A DNA stretch of 64,000 bases from Ruegeria arenilitoris (GTDB taxonomy: Bacteria; Pseudomonadota; Alphaproteobacteria; Rhodobacterales; Rhodobacteraceae), in the NCBI RefSeq assembly GCF_013031355.1, contig NZ_WPZO01000003.1:124001-188000 (forward strand), given 5' to 3'. Shown piece by piece: positions 1-11,611 of the stretch. The translations under genes and the position numbers were made by a program. Below the pieces are notes generated by a model. The model was not told the DNA's origin. It did not search any database and worked only from the letters and a program-made list of their open reading frames with translations. Within the stretch, counting starts at the first letter, position 1; each line of letters starts with the position of its first letter.

Positions 1-1191
1 AGCTTGCCAAACACCGAACTTGGCGAAGAAACCCAGCATCGGCGGCACACCGGCAAGGCTGAACATCAGGATCAGCACGGCCAGCGCCTTGCCAGGATCG
101 CGCTTGGAGTACTGACGCAGCGAATCGATATCGGTGACGGGTTTGCCATCACGCTCCATCATCAGGATGAAGGCAAAAGTGCCGATGTTCATGGTCACAT
201 AGATCGCCAGATACATCAGCATCGCCTTGATGCCCAGTTCCGTACCGGCCGCCAGACCGATCAGCGCATAGCCCATATGGGCAATCGACGAGAACGCCAT
301 CAGACGTTTGATGTTACGCTGCCCAATCGCGGCAACTGCGCCCAGCAGCATCGACAGGACGGACAGCAGCACGATCACTTGCTGCCAGTCCTTGATTACT
401 CCGCCAAAGGCGTCGTGCATCAAGCGGGCAAACAGCGCCATCGCCGCCACTTTCGGCGCGGTAGCAAAGAAGGCGGTGATCGGCGTGGGCGAGCCTTCGT
501 ACACGTCCGGCGTCCACATGTGGAACGGCACGGCCGAGACCTTGAACGCCAGCCCCGAGATCAGGAAGATCAGGCCGAACAGCAGGCCGACCGAAATGTC
601 TCCGTGGTGTACGGTTTGGATGATACCCGAGAACAGAGTGGTTCCGGTAAAGCCATAGACCAACGACGCTCCGTACAGCAGCAGACCCGAGCTGAGCGCG
701 CCCAATACGAAGTATTTCAGACCAGCTTCGGTCGATTTCGCGCTGTCACGGCGCAGGGCAGCCACGACGTAGAGCGACAGCGATTGCAGCTCAAGACCCA
801 TATACAGGGACATCAGGTCGCCCGCGCTGACCATCATCATCATGCCGACAGCAGCCAGAGCCACCAACAGAGGATATTCGAAGCGCAGTAGTCCGCGGCG
901 CGACATGTAGTCCTGGCTCATCACCAGAACAGCAGCGGCGGACAGCAGGATCGCAACCTTGGCAAAGCGCGAGAACCCGTCGTCAATGAACATGCCGTTG
1001 AAGGCCACGTTGACGCCATCGCCATTGGTGGCAATCCAGATGGCCAGCAGCGCCATCAGGCCGGCCGTCGACCACACCAGGATCGGCGCCAGTGCGTCCT
1101 TCGCTGTGTAGACAGCCCCAATCAGAGCGGCCATCGCATATACGGCCAGAACAATCTCTGGCAGGATTATTGTCAGATCAGCCTGGATCAT
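1..1191 (-). CDS. nuoN: NADH-quinone oxidoreductase subunit N (partial, 3' end outside window)
   Basis: This is a membrane-arm proton-pumping subunit of respiratory complex I (antiporter-like, family of NuoL/M/N). The 397 visible codons are almost entirely hydrophobic transmembrane helices. Family hallmarks include the segment [14 protein letters not shown] and the lysine-containing [18 protein letters not shown] segment. The ATG at 1191 opens [15 protein letters not shown] and follows the nuoM stop by 15 bases. Full-length relatives are about 480 residues, so roughly the last 80 are missing because the window begins inside the gene, not because the gene is broken. It is the last nuo subunit visible in the operon. 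Confidence 0.97.
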   Translation of the reverse strand, partial: MIQADLTIILPEIVLAVYAMAALIGAVYTAKDALAPILVWSTAGLMALLAIWIATNGDGVNVAFNGMFIDDGFSRFAKVAILLSAAAVLVMSQDYMSRRGLLRFEYPLLVALAAVGMMMMVSAGDLMSLYMGLELQSLSLYVVAALRRDSAKSTEAGLKYFVLGALSSGLLLYGASLVYGFTGTTLFSGIIQTVHHGDISVGLLFGLIFLISGLAFKVSAVPFHMWTPDVYEGSPTPITAFFATAPKVAAMALFARLMHDAFGGVIKDWQQVIVLLSVLSMLLGAVAAIGQRNIKRLMAFSSIAHMGYALIGLAAGTELGIKAMLMYLAIYVTMNIGTFAFILMMERDGKPVTDIDSLRQYSKRDPGKALAVLILMFSLAGVPPMLGFFAKFGVWQA

Positions 1192-1206
1192 GTCTCCAAA
1201 GCCTCC

Positions 1207-2750
1207 TTAATGCGAAGCGGCCGTCTGGAGCGCGGCCTCAGCCGCGGCCAGAGCCGTGTCATAGTTCGAAATCAGTGCAGCGGTCGAGTTACCGATCACA
1301 TCCGTTACCAGCGACGGGTAGACGCCCAGCAAAATGGTCATCACGATCAGCGGTGCGAAGATCAGCCGCTCACGCGAATTCATGTCGGTCATCGCCTTGA
1401 GGCTTTCCTTGATCAGATCGCCAAAGACGACCCGGCGGTACAGCCACAGCGCATAGGCCGCCGAGAAGATCACGCCGCTTGCAGCCACTGCGGTCACCCA
1501 GGTGTTGACCTGGAACGTGCCCATCAGGGTCAGGAATTCACCGATAAAGCCAGAAGTGCCCGGCAGGCCGACATTGGCCATGGTGAACAGCATGAAGACC
1601 AGAGCGTAGGCGGGCATCCGGATCACCAGACCTCCGTACGCGTCGATGTCGCGGGTATGCATCCGGTCATAGATCACGCCGACACACAGGAAGAGTGCCG
1701 CCGAGATGAAGCCGTGGCTGAGCATCTGGAAGATCGCGCCGTCGATCCCTTGCTGGTTCGCCGCAAATATACCCATGGTCACAAAGCCCATATGCGCAAC
1801 CGAGGAATAGGCGATCAGCTTTTTCATATCCTCCTGCACCAACGCTACCAGCGAGGTGTAGACAACCGCGATGGCCGACATCCACAGCACCAGATCGGTC
1901 ATCACCGCCGAACCCACAGGGAACATCGGCAGGCTGAACCGCAGGAACCCGTAGCCGCCCATCTTCAGCAGGATTGCCGCCAGCACGACCGAACCTGCCG
2001 TCGGCGCCTGAACGTGTGCGTCCGGCAACCAGGTGTGCACAGGCCACATTGGCATTTTCACCGCAAACGAGGCGAAGAAGGCCAGGAACATCAGCGTCTG
2101 CATCCCACCGACAATATAGAAGCCCAGCACGCTGAAGCCTTCGGACGAGAAATGGTGGCTCATCAGAGCCTCGATGTCCGTGGTGCCCGCATCCGCATAC
2201 ATGGCAACCATCGCCACCAGCATCAGCACTGAGCCAAGGAAGGTGTAGAGGAAGAACTTGAAGCTGGCGTAGATGCGATCCTTGCCACCCCAGATACCGA
2301 TGATCAGGAACATCGGGATCAGACCTGCTTCGAAGAACAGGTAGAACAGAACCAAATCCAGCGCCATGAACACGCCCAACATCAGCGTTTCCAGCATCAG
2401 GAAGGCGATCATGTATTCCTTGACGCGGTCGGTGACCTGCCAACTGGCCAGAATGGTAAGCGGCATTATGAAGGTGGTCAGCAGCACGAACAGAACGCTG
2501 ATGCCATCCACGCCCATCTTATATTTCAGGCCCAGCAGCCACTCACCCTCTTCCACCATTTGGAAGCCGGTGTTGGATGGGTCAAAGCCCGTGTAGATGC
2601 CGATCGAGACAAGGAAGGTCACCGTGGTCGCCACAAGTGCAACCCATTTCGCGTTGCGCTGCGCGGCCACGTCATCGCCATGCAGGAACAGGGCCAGAAT
2701 GCCTGCCGCCACTGCGGGGATGAAGGTGACGATGGAGAGGATATTATCCA

Positions 2751-2751
<1 letters not shown>
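1207..2751 (-). CDS. nuoM: NADH-quinone oxidoreductase subunit M
   Basis: This 514-residue antiporter-like subunit of the complex I membrane arm has about 14 hydrophobic helices. Conserved features visible are [13 protein letters not shown] (the glutamate expected in the proton channel), [13 protein letters not shown], and the lysine-rich [16 protein letters not shown]. The reading frame stays open further upstream, but that extension is arginine-rich and overlaps nuoL. The ATG at 2751 ([14 protein letters not shown]) gives the normal length. Its start shares one base with the nuoL stop (TAATG), which implies translational coupling. Very secure assignment. Confidence 0.98.
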
Positions 2752-4949
<2,198 letters not shown>

Positions 4950-4955
4950 GTTCCC

Positions 4956-5261
4956 TTACCCCTTCATCATGTTGACGTCTTCAACCGCGATGGTGCCACG
5001 GTTGCGGAAGAAGCAGACCAGAATAGCCAGACCAATCGCAGCCTCGGCCGCCGCAACGGTCAGAACGAACAGTGTAAACACCTGCCCGACCAGATCGCCG
5101 AGGAAACTGGAAAACGCCACGAGGTTGATATTCACCGCCAACAGCATAAGTTCGATGCTCATCAGCAGGATGATGACGTTCTTGCGGTTCAGGAAGAGAC
5201 CGAAGATGCCGATGACGAACAGCGTCGCCGCGACCGTAAGATAGTGTTCAAGTCCGATCAT
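4956..5261 (-). CDS. nuoK: NADH-quinone oxidoreductase subunit K
   Basis: This 101-residue three-helix membrane subunit of complex I corresponds to mitochondrial ND4L. The conserved membrane glutamates are visible in [13 protein letters not shown] (second helix) and in [13 protein letters not shown] (third helix). These belong to the central hydrophilic axis for proton transfer. The length equals the family norm. The gene lies four bases after nuoJ and six bases before nuoL within the operon, in the usual J-K-L-M-N order. Confidence 0.98.
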   Translation of the reverse strand: MIGLEHYLTVAATLFVIGIFGLFLNRKNVIILLMSIELMLLAVNINLVAFSSFLGDLVGQVFTLFVLTVAAAEAAIGLAILVCFFRNRGTIAVEDVNMMKG

Positions 5262-5265
5262 CGTC

Positions 5266-5868
5266 TCAAAGTCCCTGCCCCGGTTTCACATCCTTCAGCT
5301 CCATCGCCTCGGCCGGGTCGCGCATCATCTGGCCGACGATGTCCTGGCGCTTGATGTCCTTGCGATGGCGCAGGGTCAGCACGATTGCGCCAATCATCGC
5401 CACCAGCAGGATCAGGCCCGCCAGTTGGAACAGAAGGAAGTATTGATCATAAAGAATGACGCCGAGCGCCTCGGTGTTGTGGCGGTCCGCCGGAACCGGC
5501 TGTGCCAGATTGGCTGCCGCACCCTGCGCGCTGTCCCATGCGCCGAAGGCCATGACGAACTGCATCAGGATCACCAGACCGATCAGCAGGGCAAGTGGCA
5601 TATAGCGCGCCATCTCCGCCTTGAGTTCGGCAAAGTCAACATCCAGCATCATCACGACGAACAGGAACAGAACCGCGACCGCGCCCACGTAGACGATGAT
5701 CAGCAGCATCGCCACGAACTCGGCCCCCAGCAGCACGAACAGCCCCGCCGAGGACAGGAACGCCAGGATCAGCCACAGCACCGAGTGCACCGGCTGGCGG
5801 CTGATCACCGTGAACAGCCCGCCGGTGATGGCGCTGATGGCAAACAGATAGAAGGCAAAGACGGTCAT
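5266..5868 (-). CDS. nuoJ: NADH-quinone oxidoreductase subunit J
   Basis: This 200-residue, five-helix membrane subunit corresponds to mitochondrial ND6. The N-terminal helices contain [20 protein letters not shown] and the helix with [21 protein letters not shown], whose pi-bulge region moves during coupling in characterised complexes. The C-terminal tail is soluble and charged, ending DVKPGQGL. The start codon overlaps the stop of the upstream carboxymuconolactone-decarboxylase-like gene by four bases (ATGA), so that small gene is co-translated with nuoJ. Confidence 0.98.
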   Translation of the reverse strand: MTVFAFYLFAISAITGGLFTVISRQPVHSVLWLILAFLSSAGLFVLLGAEFVAMLLIIVYVGAVAVLFLFVVMMLDVDFAELKAEMARYMPLALLIGLVILMQFVMAFGAWDSAQGAAANLAQPVPADRHNTEALGVILYDQYFLLFQLAGLILLVAMIGAIVLTLRHRKDIKRQDIVGQMMRDPAEAMELKDVKPGQGL

Positions 5869-6275
5869 TGATCCTCATCCTCGTTGTCGCCCATGACTTC
5901 TTGCGCCAAATCCAGCGCGCGGGTCATGGCCGGGATGCCGGCAAAGACCGACATCTGACCGATCGTTTCCACGATCTCTTGTTTCTTTGCGCCAGCTTCC
6001 AGCGCGTGACGCACGGTCTGACGAACAGCCGAGTCTGCCTGTGCGCCCTGACAGGTCAGACCGGCCAGCGTCAGCAGCAGGCGGGTTTTGGCATCCAGAC
6101 CGTCTTTGTTGACGGTGTTGCCGAACATCATTTCCATGACCTCTTTGGGCATGGTCGGCCACAGCGCCTCGAACCCCTTGGGCGAGAAGTTTTCCATCGC
6201 CGGGTTCATCGCCTTGGCCATGTCCTGAGCCTGCTTCATCATCAGCTCGAACGGATTTGTCGGGCTGTCAGTCAT
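5865..6275 (-). CDS. carboxymuconolactone decarboxylase (AhpD-like) family protein inside the nuo operon
   Basis: This is a 136-residue soluble protein. The C-terminal half has the CMD/AhpD fold signature: a helical segment [14 protein letters not shown], then [18 protein letters not shown] and [14 protein letters not shown]. The AhpD catalytic CxxC pair is not present; only one cysteine (GLTCQGAQ) is seen, so AhpD-type peroxidase-reductase chemistry is unlikely. The N-terminus is methionine-rich. I prefer the ATG at 6275 because it overlaps the preceding stop as ATGA. A GTG at 6284 is an alternative. The function is unknown. It lies between nuoI and nuoJ and overlaps nuoJ, so a role in complex I assembly or protection is inferred from position only. 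Confidence 0.85.
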   Translation of the reverse strand: MTDSPTNPFELMMKQAQDMAKAMNPAMENFSPKGFEALWPTMPKEVMEMMFGNTVNKDGLDAKTRLLLTLAGLTCQGAQADSAVRQTVRHALEAGAKKQEIVETIGQMSVFAGIPAMTRALDLAQEVMGDNEDEDQ

Positions 6276-6532
6276 CTCGGCCACCCCAAAGCAAACACAA
6301 TGGCTGAAATGCCGAGCACTACCATTGACCAGCCCAACAACTGTTTCTCAAACTTGGAAATCGCAATGTAGGCAGTGGCAAACCAGCAAAAGCCGACGAT
6401 GATCACCGCGGCTGGAGTAAACGCTTGGGTGAAAGTTGTCCCCGGAATAGCAAACCATTTGAAGGTCGCCGAAGCGACCAACGCGGCCAAAACCCATAGG
6501 ATATTCCTGTTAAATGGAACTCGGTCAGTCAT
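6272..6532 (-). CDS. small predicted membrane protein in nuo operon
   Basis: This is an 86-residue protein with three likely transmembrane helices, around residues 11-30, 37-58 and 64-84. I recognise no family. Its ATG overlaps the nuoI stop by four bases (ATGA), and its own stop overlaps the start of the carboxymuconolactone-decarboxylase-like gene in the same manner, so translation of nuoI, this gene, the CMD gene and nuoJ looks coupled. This tight packing is the best evidence that it is real. The role is unknown; membrane location fits a complex I accessory or assembly protein, which is inference. Confidence 0.75.
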   Translation of the reverse strand: MTDRVPFNRNILWVLAALVASATFKWFAIPGTTFTQAFTPAAVIIVGFCWFATAYIAISKFEKQLLGWSMVVLGISAIVFALGWPR

Positions 6533-7023
6533 CGGTACGGCGCGTCCATTTCCAGATTGCGGGCGATCTCAGCTTCCCAGCGTTCGCCGTTATCGAGCAG
6601 CTTCTGCTTGTCGTAGAACAGCTCTTCGCGGGTCTCAGTGGCGAATTCGAAATTCGGGCCTTCGACGATAGCATCGACTGGGCAGGCCTCTTGGCAGAAA
6701 CCGCAATAGATGCACTTGGTCATGTCGATGTCATAACGCGTGGTACGGCGGCTGCCGTCTTCGCGCGGTTCGGCGTCGATGGTGATGGCTTGCGCCGGGC
6801 AGACTGCCTCGCACAGTTTACAGGCGATGCAGCGTTCTTCGCCATTCGGGTAACGGCGCAGAGCGTGCTCACCGCGGAAACGCGGCGACAGCGGGCCCTT
6901 TTCGTGCGGATAGTTCACGGTGGCCTTGGGGGCGAAGAAATACTTCAGCCCCAGTTTCATGCCGACCCAGAAGTCCTGCAGCAGAAAATACTTGGCAGCG
7001 CGGGTATAGTCGATGTTTGCCAT
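6529..7023 (-). CDS. nuoI: NADH-quinone oxidoreductase subunit I (two [4Fe-4S] ferredoxin-like subunit)
   Basis: This 164-residue peripheral-arm subunit carries clusters N6a and N6b, which pass electrons towards N2. Two complete CxxCxxCxxxCP motifs are present: Cys65, 68, 71, 75 ([12 protein letters not shown]) and Cys104, 107, 110, 114 ([12 protein letters not shown]). The N-terminal amphipathic segment [15 protein letters not shown] is typical of alphaproteobacterial and mitochondrial (NDUFS8) homologues. It follows nuoH after a one-base gap. Secure assignment. Confidence 0.98.
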   Translation of the reverse strand: MANIDYTRAAKYFLLQDFWVGMKLGLKYFFAPKATVNYPHEKGPLSPRFRGEHALRRYPNGEERCIACKLCEAVCPAQAITIDAEPREDGSRRTTRYDIDMTKCIYCGFCQEACPVDAIVEGPNFEFATETREELFYDKQKLLDNGERWEAEIARNLEMDAPYR

Positions 7024-7024
7024 A

Positions 7025-8062
7025 TCAGCCTCCTACGCTCCAACGCGCGAACGCGCCCCAGAACCAGTCGAATTTCGCCGCAAAGGCCACGAAGACCACC
7101 CACACCAGCGAGAACGGCAGGAATACTTTCCAGCCCAGCCGCATCAGCTGGTCATAGCGGTAGCGGGGCGTGATCGCCTTGACCATCGCGAAGATGAAGA
7201 AGAAGAACGCCATCTTGGCGACCATCCACAGCACGCCATCAGGCAGGCCCGGGATCGGCGACAGCCAACCGCCGAAGAACAGCAGCGAAGTCAGCGCGCA
7301 CATCAGGAAGATGGCGATATATTCACCGGCCATGAACAGCAGGAAGGGCGTTGCCGAGTATTCGACCTGATAACCGGCAACCAGTTCCGACTCCGCTTCG
7401 GGCAAATCGAACGGCGGGCGGTTGGTCTCGGCCAGCGCCGAGATAAAGAACAGGAACACCATCGGGAAGTGCGGCAGCCAGTACCAGCTGAAGAAGCCAA
7501 ACGAGCCGTCTTGCGCACGGACGATGTCACCAAAGTTCATCGACCCGGTCGAGATGATCACACCGATGATGATCAGACCGATCGAGACCTCATAGGAAAT
7601 CATCTGCGCCGCAGACCGCAGCGAGCCGAGGAACGGGTACTTTGAGTTCGACGCCCAACCGCCCATGATCACGCCATAAACTTCCAACGAAGAAACGGCG
7701 AAGACATAGAGGATCGCGACGTTGATATCCGACAGCACCCATCCATCGTTGAACGGGATCACCGCCCAGGCGATCATTGCCAGAACGAAAGACGTCAACG
7801 GTGCGAGCATAAAGACCGTGCGGTCTGCACCGGCCGGGATAACGACCTCTTTGACCACATATTTCAGCGCATCCGCCACCGATTGCAGCAGGCCATAAAC
7901 GCCAACCACGTTGGGTCCGCGGCGCATCTGAACAGCCGCCCAGATCTTGCGGTCGCCATAAACAAGGAACAACAGCGAGATCATCACAAAGGCAACGACA
8001 GCAAGCACTTGCGCCAGAATGATGATGGCTATTCCGCCTGGGGTGTTAAAGAAATCAGCCAT
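7025..8062 (-). CDS. nuoH: NADH-quinone oxidoreductase subunit H
   Basis: This 345-residue membrane subunit (ND1 homologue) forms most of the quinone-access channel. The signature loop [23 protein letters not shown] is present, with its conserved acidic residues that line the quinone-proton path. An earlier hallmark is [21 protein letters not shown]. The ATG at 8062 is preceded by GAGGA at suitable spacing. Its start lies inside the end of the doubtful 71-aa gene, with an 8-base overlap. Length and content match the family. Confidence 0.98.
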   Translation of the reverse strand: MADFFNTPGGIAIIILAQVLAVVAFVMISLLFLVYGDRKIWAAVQMRRGPNVVGVYGLLQSVADALKYVVKEVVIPAGADRTVFMLAPLTSFVLAMIAWAVIPFNDGWVLSDINVAILYVFAVSSLEVYGVIMGGWASNSKYPFLGSLRSAAQMISYEVSIGLIIIGVIISTGSMNFGDIVRAQDGSFGFFSWYWLPHFPMVFLFFISALAETNRPPFDLPEAESELVAGYQVEYSATPFLLFMAGEYIAIFLMCALTSLLFFGGWLSPIPGLPDGVLWMVAKMAFFFFIFAMVKAITPRYRYDQLMRLGWKVFLPFSLVWVVFVAFAAKFDWFWGAFARWSVGG

Positions 8063-8270
8063 TGGTCCTCACACCGTGGGTATTCCGTTTTCCGCGAGCG
8101 ATGCAAAGGCCTTGTGCCTGCGCAAACTGCGGCTGGGTCGGCGCGTTGGTGTAAACAGCATCTGCCGCCATTACGCCACCCTTAATCTTGGGTTTCACAC
8201 ACAAATCAGGCGCGGCGTACTGCCACCCGGCAGTCGCGTTTGCCTGCGATATGAAACAGGTCTGGTTCAT
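8055..8270 (-). CDS. doubtful 71-aa protein between nuoG and nuoH
   Basis: The reading frame fills the roughly 200-base gap between nuoG and nuoH and encodes 71 residues with no recognised domain, no obvious transmembrane helix and no signal peptide. In favour of it being real: its ATG overlaps the nuoG stop as ATGA, and the gap would otherwise be unusually long for this operon. Against: the composition is unremarkable and I recognise no homologue. An internal ATG would give a shorter 38-residue product ([11 protein letters not shown]...). It may be a real small gene or simply a spacer. Confidence 0.4.
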   Translation of the reverse strand: MNQTCFISQANATAGWQYAAPDLCVKPKIKGGVMAADAVYTNAPTQPQFAQAQGLCIARGKRNTHGVRTNG

Positions 8271-10288
8271 TCCGCTGCGATCTTCTCGGATTTGCGGGCC
8301 TGCGCCTGTGCCGAAAGCTCGGCCATCAGTTGCGAGGCGCGCGCAATTGGGTTGGTCAGGTAGAAATCTTTGACCGCATTGCGGAAGGTTGCCTTGCCCA
8401 GAGGGCCTGCCTCCAGCGCTTGAACCTCGTTCTGGGTCACCTCGTCGATGCGAGCCAGATGGGGAACCGCCTCAATCAGCGCGGTACGCAGTTGCGCCAG
8501 CGAGTCGAAGGGCAGCGTTGCGCCCAGTTGAGCGGACAAGGCCCGCAGAATGGCCCAGTTTTCCTTGGCCTCACCCGGTGCAAACCCGGCGCGCATCGCC
8601 AGTTGCGGGCGGCCTTCGGTGTTCACGAACAGACCGTTTTCTTCGGTGTAGGCCGCGCCCGGCAGGATCACGTCGGCGCGGTGTGCGCCCCGATCACCAT
8701 GGCTGCCCTGATAGATCACAAAGGCACCGTCACCGATTTCGACCTCATCCGCGCCGAGGTTATAGATGACATCCGCGGCGCAGATCGCATCCATGCCGCC
8801 TTCGTTGGTGGCATCCACATCCATCGCGCCGACCCGCGAGGCCGCAGTGTGCAGAACAATCAAGCCACTTTCGGTATTGGTCGCAATGGCTTGCGCGGCA
8901 GCCAGAACGGCGGCACCATCAGCCTCTTGCAATGCGCCCTGCCCGATGATGATCAGCGAGCGCTTACCCTTGATCTCATCATCGCCGCCCATGTCGACGA
9001 CCTTCTGCAGCGCTGCGCGGTCGTCACCCACGTGGTGATACTCATAGGTCAGATCCACCGCCGGACCGACCAGAGCAACCTCGGCCCCGTGCGCCCACGC
9101 CTTGCGGATACGGGCGTTCAGCACCGGCGCTTCGTCGCGCGGGTTGGTGCCGATCAGCAGAATACGCTCGGCACCGTCGATGTCTTCGATTGACGCGGTC
9201 CCGGCATAGGCCCCACGGTTCCCCGCAGGCAGCTTGGCGCCATCGGTACGACATTCCACAACACCGCCCTGCCCTTCGATCATCTGCTTCAGCGCAAAGA
9301 TCGCCTCGACCGGGGCCAGATCACCCGCGATACCAGCAGGCTTCTCGGCACCTTTCAGCGCGTCGGCGGCTTTCGTCAGCGCCTCGGGCCATGTCGCCGG
9401 GCGCAGTTTGCCGTTTTCGCGGATGTAAGGCTTGTCCAGACGCTGACGACGCAGGCCGTCCCAGACAAAGCGGGTCTTGTCGCTGATCCATTCCTCGTTC
9501 ACGCCGTCATGGTTGCGCGGCAGGAAGCGCATCACTTCGCGGCCCTTGGTATCCACGCGAATGTTCGAACCCAGAGCGTCCATCACGTCGATGCTCTCGG
9601 TCTTGGTCAGTTCCCACGGGCGCGCGGTAAAGGCGTAGGGCTTCGAGGTCAGCGCGCCAACCGGGCACAGGTCGATGATGTTGCCCTGCATGTTCGAATC
9701 GAGAGTCTGGTTCAGATACGAGGTGATCTCTGCATCCTCACCGCGCCCGGTCTGACCCATCTGGGTGATCCCGGCGACCTCGGTAGTAAAACGCACACAC
9801 CGGGTGCAGCTGATGCAGCGGGTCATCGCGGTGCCAACGAGCGGCCCCAGATCCAGATCGTCCACCGCCCGCTTGGCTTCCTTGAAGCGCGAGCCTGACA
9901 GACCGTAAGCCATCGCCTGATCCTGCAGGTCACACTCGCCACCCTGGTCGCAGATCGGGCAGTCCAGCGGGTGGTTGATCAGCAGGAACTCCATCACCCC
10001 TTCACGGGCCTTCTTGACCATGGGCGAGTTCGTCTTGACCACCGGCGGCTGGCCTTCCGGTCCCGGTCGCAAGTCACGCACCTGCATCGCGCACGAGGCT
10101 GCGGGTTTCGGCGGGCCGCCTACGACCTCAACCAGACACATCCGGCAGTTCCCGGCGATCGACAGACGTTCGTGATAGCAGAAACGCGGCACTTCGACCC
10201 CGGCCTCTTCACAGGCCTGGATCAGGGTCATTGCACCATCGACTTCGATTTCCTGCCCGTCGATATTCACTTTGCGGAGGTCAGACAT
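8267..10288 (-). CDS. nuoG: NADH-quinone oxidoreductase subunit G (75-kDa-type Fe-S subunit)
   Basis: This 673-residue peripheral-arm subunit carries several Fe-S clusters. Cys37, 48, 51 and 66 match the [2Fe-2S] N1b site. His106 with Cys110, 113 and 119 match N5, and Cys158, 161, 164 and 208 match N4. The C-terminal two thirds form a molybdopterin-oxidoreductase-like domain that has lost its cofactor in this family. The length resembles mitochondrial and Paracoccus-type proteins rather than the roughly 900-residue E. coli form. It follows the DUF5333-like gene, whose stop lies three bases before this ATG. Confidence 0.98.
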   Translation of the reverse strand: MSDLRKVNIDGQEIEVDGAMTLIQACEEAGVEVPRFCYHERLSIAGNCRMCLVEVVGGPPKPAASCAMQVRDLRPGPEGQPPVVKTNSPMVKKAREGVMEFLLINHPLDCPICDQGGECDLQDQAMAYGLSGSRFKEAKRAVDDLDLGPLVGTAMTRCISCTRCVRFTTEVAGITQMGQTGRGEDAEITSYLNQTLDSNMQGNIIDLCPVGALTSKPYAFTARPWELTKTESIDVMDALGSNIRVDTKGREVMRFLPRNHDGVNEEWISDKTRFVWDGLRRQRLDKPYIRENGKLRPATWPEALTKAADALKGAEKPAGIAGDLAPVEAIFALKQMIEGQGGVVECRTDGAKLPAGNRGAYAGTASIEDIDGAERILLIGTNPRDEAPVLNARIRKAWAHGAEVALVGPAVDLTYEYHHVGDDRAALQKVVDMGGDDEIKGKRSLIIIGQGALQEADGAAVLAAAQAIATNTESGLIVLHTAASRVGAMDVDATNEGGMDAICAADVIYNLGADEVEIGDGAFVIYQGSHGDRGAHRADVILPGAAYTEENGLFVNTEGRPQLAMRAGFAPGEAKENWAILRALSAQLGATLPFDSLAQLRTALIEAVPHLARIDEVTQNEVQALEAGPLGKATFRNAVKDFYLTNPIARASQLMAELSAQAQARKSEKIAAE

Positions 10289-10291
10289 GGT

Positions 10292-10696
10292 CTAGTTCGC
10301 CCTCAAATACACGCCAATGGCGCTGTTTCTTTCGATTTCCTTCTGCCCCAACGTGCAGAAAGAGTTCGGATTTTCATACGTGACGCCGTGCTGAGACAGA
10401 TACGCCTCACCCTTGGTGCGCATCCTGTCCTTTTCGGCATCCGATTCCACATACGCCCGGATTTCCTTGTCCGAGTAGCCCAGCTTGTTCGCCTTAGATC
10501 GCAGATCCCACATCACACCTATCGCCTTCAGACGGCGCCCGCTGATCGACGGGCAATACTCTGAAATTTCGTTTGCGATTGCGATGTAATAGAGTTCGTT
10601 GTCGATCTCTTTGACTTCGCGCAAGGGCGGTTTGGCTTCGGCAAGTGTCGGCAGGACCAATACCGAGATCAATGCGAGCGTTTTCATACCAGACAT
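10292..10696 (-). CDS. exported DUF5333-like protein in nuo operon
   Basis: This 134-residue protein has a signal peptide (MSGMKTLALISVLVLPTLAEA, cleavage predicted near residue 21). The mature part is helical with two cysteines (EYCPSISG and NSFCTLGQKE) that could form a disulfide. It resembles the DUF5333 family found in Rhodobacterales, by memory of the family only. The ATG at 10696 has a clear AGGAG ribosome site; the frame upstream of it is not needed. The function is unknown. The predicted periplasmic location contrasts with the cytoplasmic NuoG encoded next to it. Confidence 0.85.
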   Translation of the reverse strand: MSGMKTLALISVLVLPTLAEAKPPLREVKEIDNELYYIAIANEISEYCPSISGRRLKAIGVMWDLRSKANKLGYSDKEIRAYVESDAEKDRMRTKGEAYLSQHGVTYENPNSFCTLGQKEIERNSAIGVYLRAN

Positions 10697-10794
10697 GACA
10701 ACTCCTTTCGTCTTGGGAAACCCAAGACGAAGAGCACGCGGGGCGCTATGCAATAACACCCCCCGCTTCATGGCCTGATATGCAAAAACACGCA

Positions 10795-11190
10795 TCATGG
10801 TCTCTGGCACGTTCCCGCAAATGTCAGTTTGTCGTCGCTGATGCGCAGGTTCTGCGGATCGGTATCCGGGCCGACCTTCCAAACGATTTTGGAAGAGCCG
10901 AAATACTTGATACAGAACTTGGTCCCCTCAAACCGACCGGCCTCGCGCGCGCCATCCAACGAGGCTGAGACATCGTTGACGACAACCGTAAAGTCAGCAG
11001 GTGACGCTTTTTTGTCGACGGGTTTCGCCTTGGCCCGGAACGCGTGACCGTCAAACAGAATCTGATCCGAGGACGGGGTAACAATCCCGCAGGCCGAAAC
11101 CGCCGCCATCGCAACAATCGCACTCAGCATGAAGCTGTGGTTTTTAAGATGTCTTAGCCCCAACATTCGATGTTTCCCCAACCCCATCAT
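10795..11190 (-). CDS. putative lipoprotein in nuo operon
   Basis: This 131-residue protein has an N-terminal basic stretch, a hydrophobic core (MLSAIVAMAAVSAC) and a lipobox-like VSAC with Cys34, suggesting export and lipidation. The mature region has a DGHAFRAKAK segment and a late Cys pair (KFCIKYFG, GTCQRP). No known domain is recognised. Its ATG overlaps the stop of the MAPEG gene (TGATG). A later start at MLSAIV would give a more standard signal peptide. The function is unknown; location in the nuo operon is the only clue. Confidence 0.75.
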   Translation of the reverse strand: MMGLGKHRMLGLRHLKNHSFMLSAIVAMAAVSACGIVTPSSDQILFDGHAFRAKAKPVDKKASPADFTVVVNDVSASLDGAREAGRFEGTKFCIKYFGSSKIVWKVGPDTDPQNLRISDDKLTFAGTCQRP

Positions 11191-11606
11191 CAGAATGCTG
11201 CGACCAGCGCCATGAGGCCCATGACAAACATGCAGGCCCAGCCAACGACATAAAGAACCGATCGCAACCCGCTGTGAGGTTTACCGATTCCGCGCATATG
11301 CACGACCAACATCAACAGACGCGCCAACAGCGCAACCGAAGCAAGCAGGTTTACCCAAAACGGGCTGACCCCCATCAGGATCGCAGCGACAGTGACCGTC
11401 AGATAGGCAGGAAGAGTCTCAGTACCGTTCAGGTAGGCCCGGTTCAGGCGATACGCCTTGTCGGAATAGTCCTGATCGGGCGTCGCCCCCGGCGCCAGTC
11501 CTTTACCCTGCTTGGCCAAGGCCGAAAACGGGGACAAGACCAGCACGACGAGGGTGAAGATCACCAACGATGCAACTGCATGCCCATATTCCGCGAAGAC
11601 TTCCAT
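11190..11606 (-). CDS. MAPEG family membrane protein in nuo operon
   Basis: This 138-residue protein has four hydrophobic helices and resembles the MAPEG family (membrane-associated eicosanoid and glutathione metabolism proteins). The segment YRLNRAYLNGTETLPAYLTV corresponds to the typical MAPEG RAxxNxxE motif, and RLLMLVVHMRGIGKPHSGLRS follows it. Bacterial MAPEG proteins are mostly uncharacterised; some act as glutathione transferases. The ATG has a GGAG site eight bases upstream and lies five bases after nuoF, so it is part of the operon. Its role beside complex I is unknown. Confidence 0.88.
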   Translation of the reverse strand: MEVFAEYGHAVASLVIFTLVVLVLSPFSALAKQGKGLAPGATPDQDYSDKAYRLNRAYLNGTETLPAYLTVTVAAILMGVSPFWVNLLASVALLARLLMLVVHMRGIGKPHSGLRSVLYVVGWACMFVMGLMALVAAF

Positions 11607-11611
11607 CTGAT

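Noticed and set aside
5865..6275. CMD-like protein as a functional alkylhydroperoxidase (AhpD)
   Set aside because: The CxxC catalytic pair required for AhpD is not present; only the fold similarity remains.
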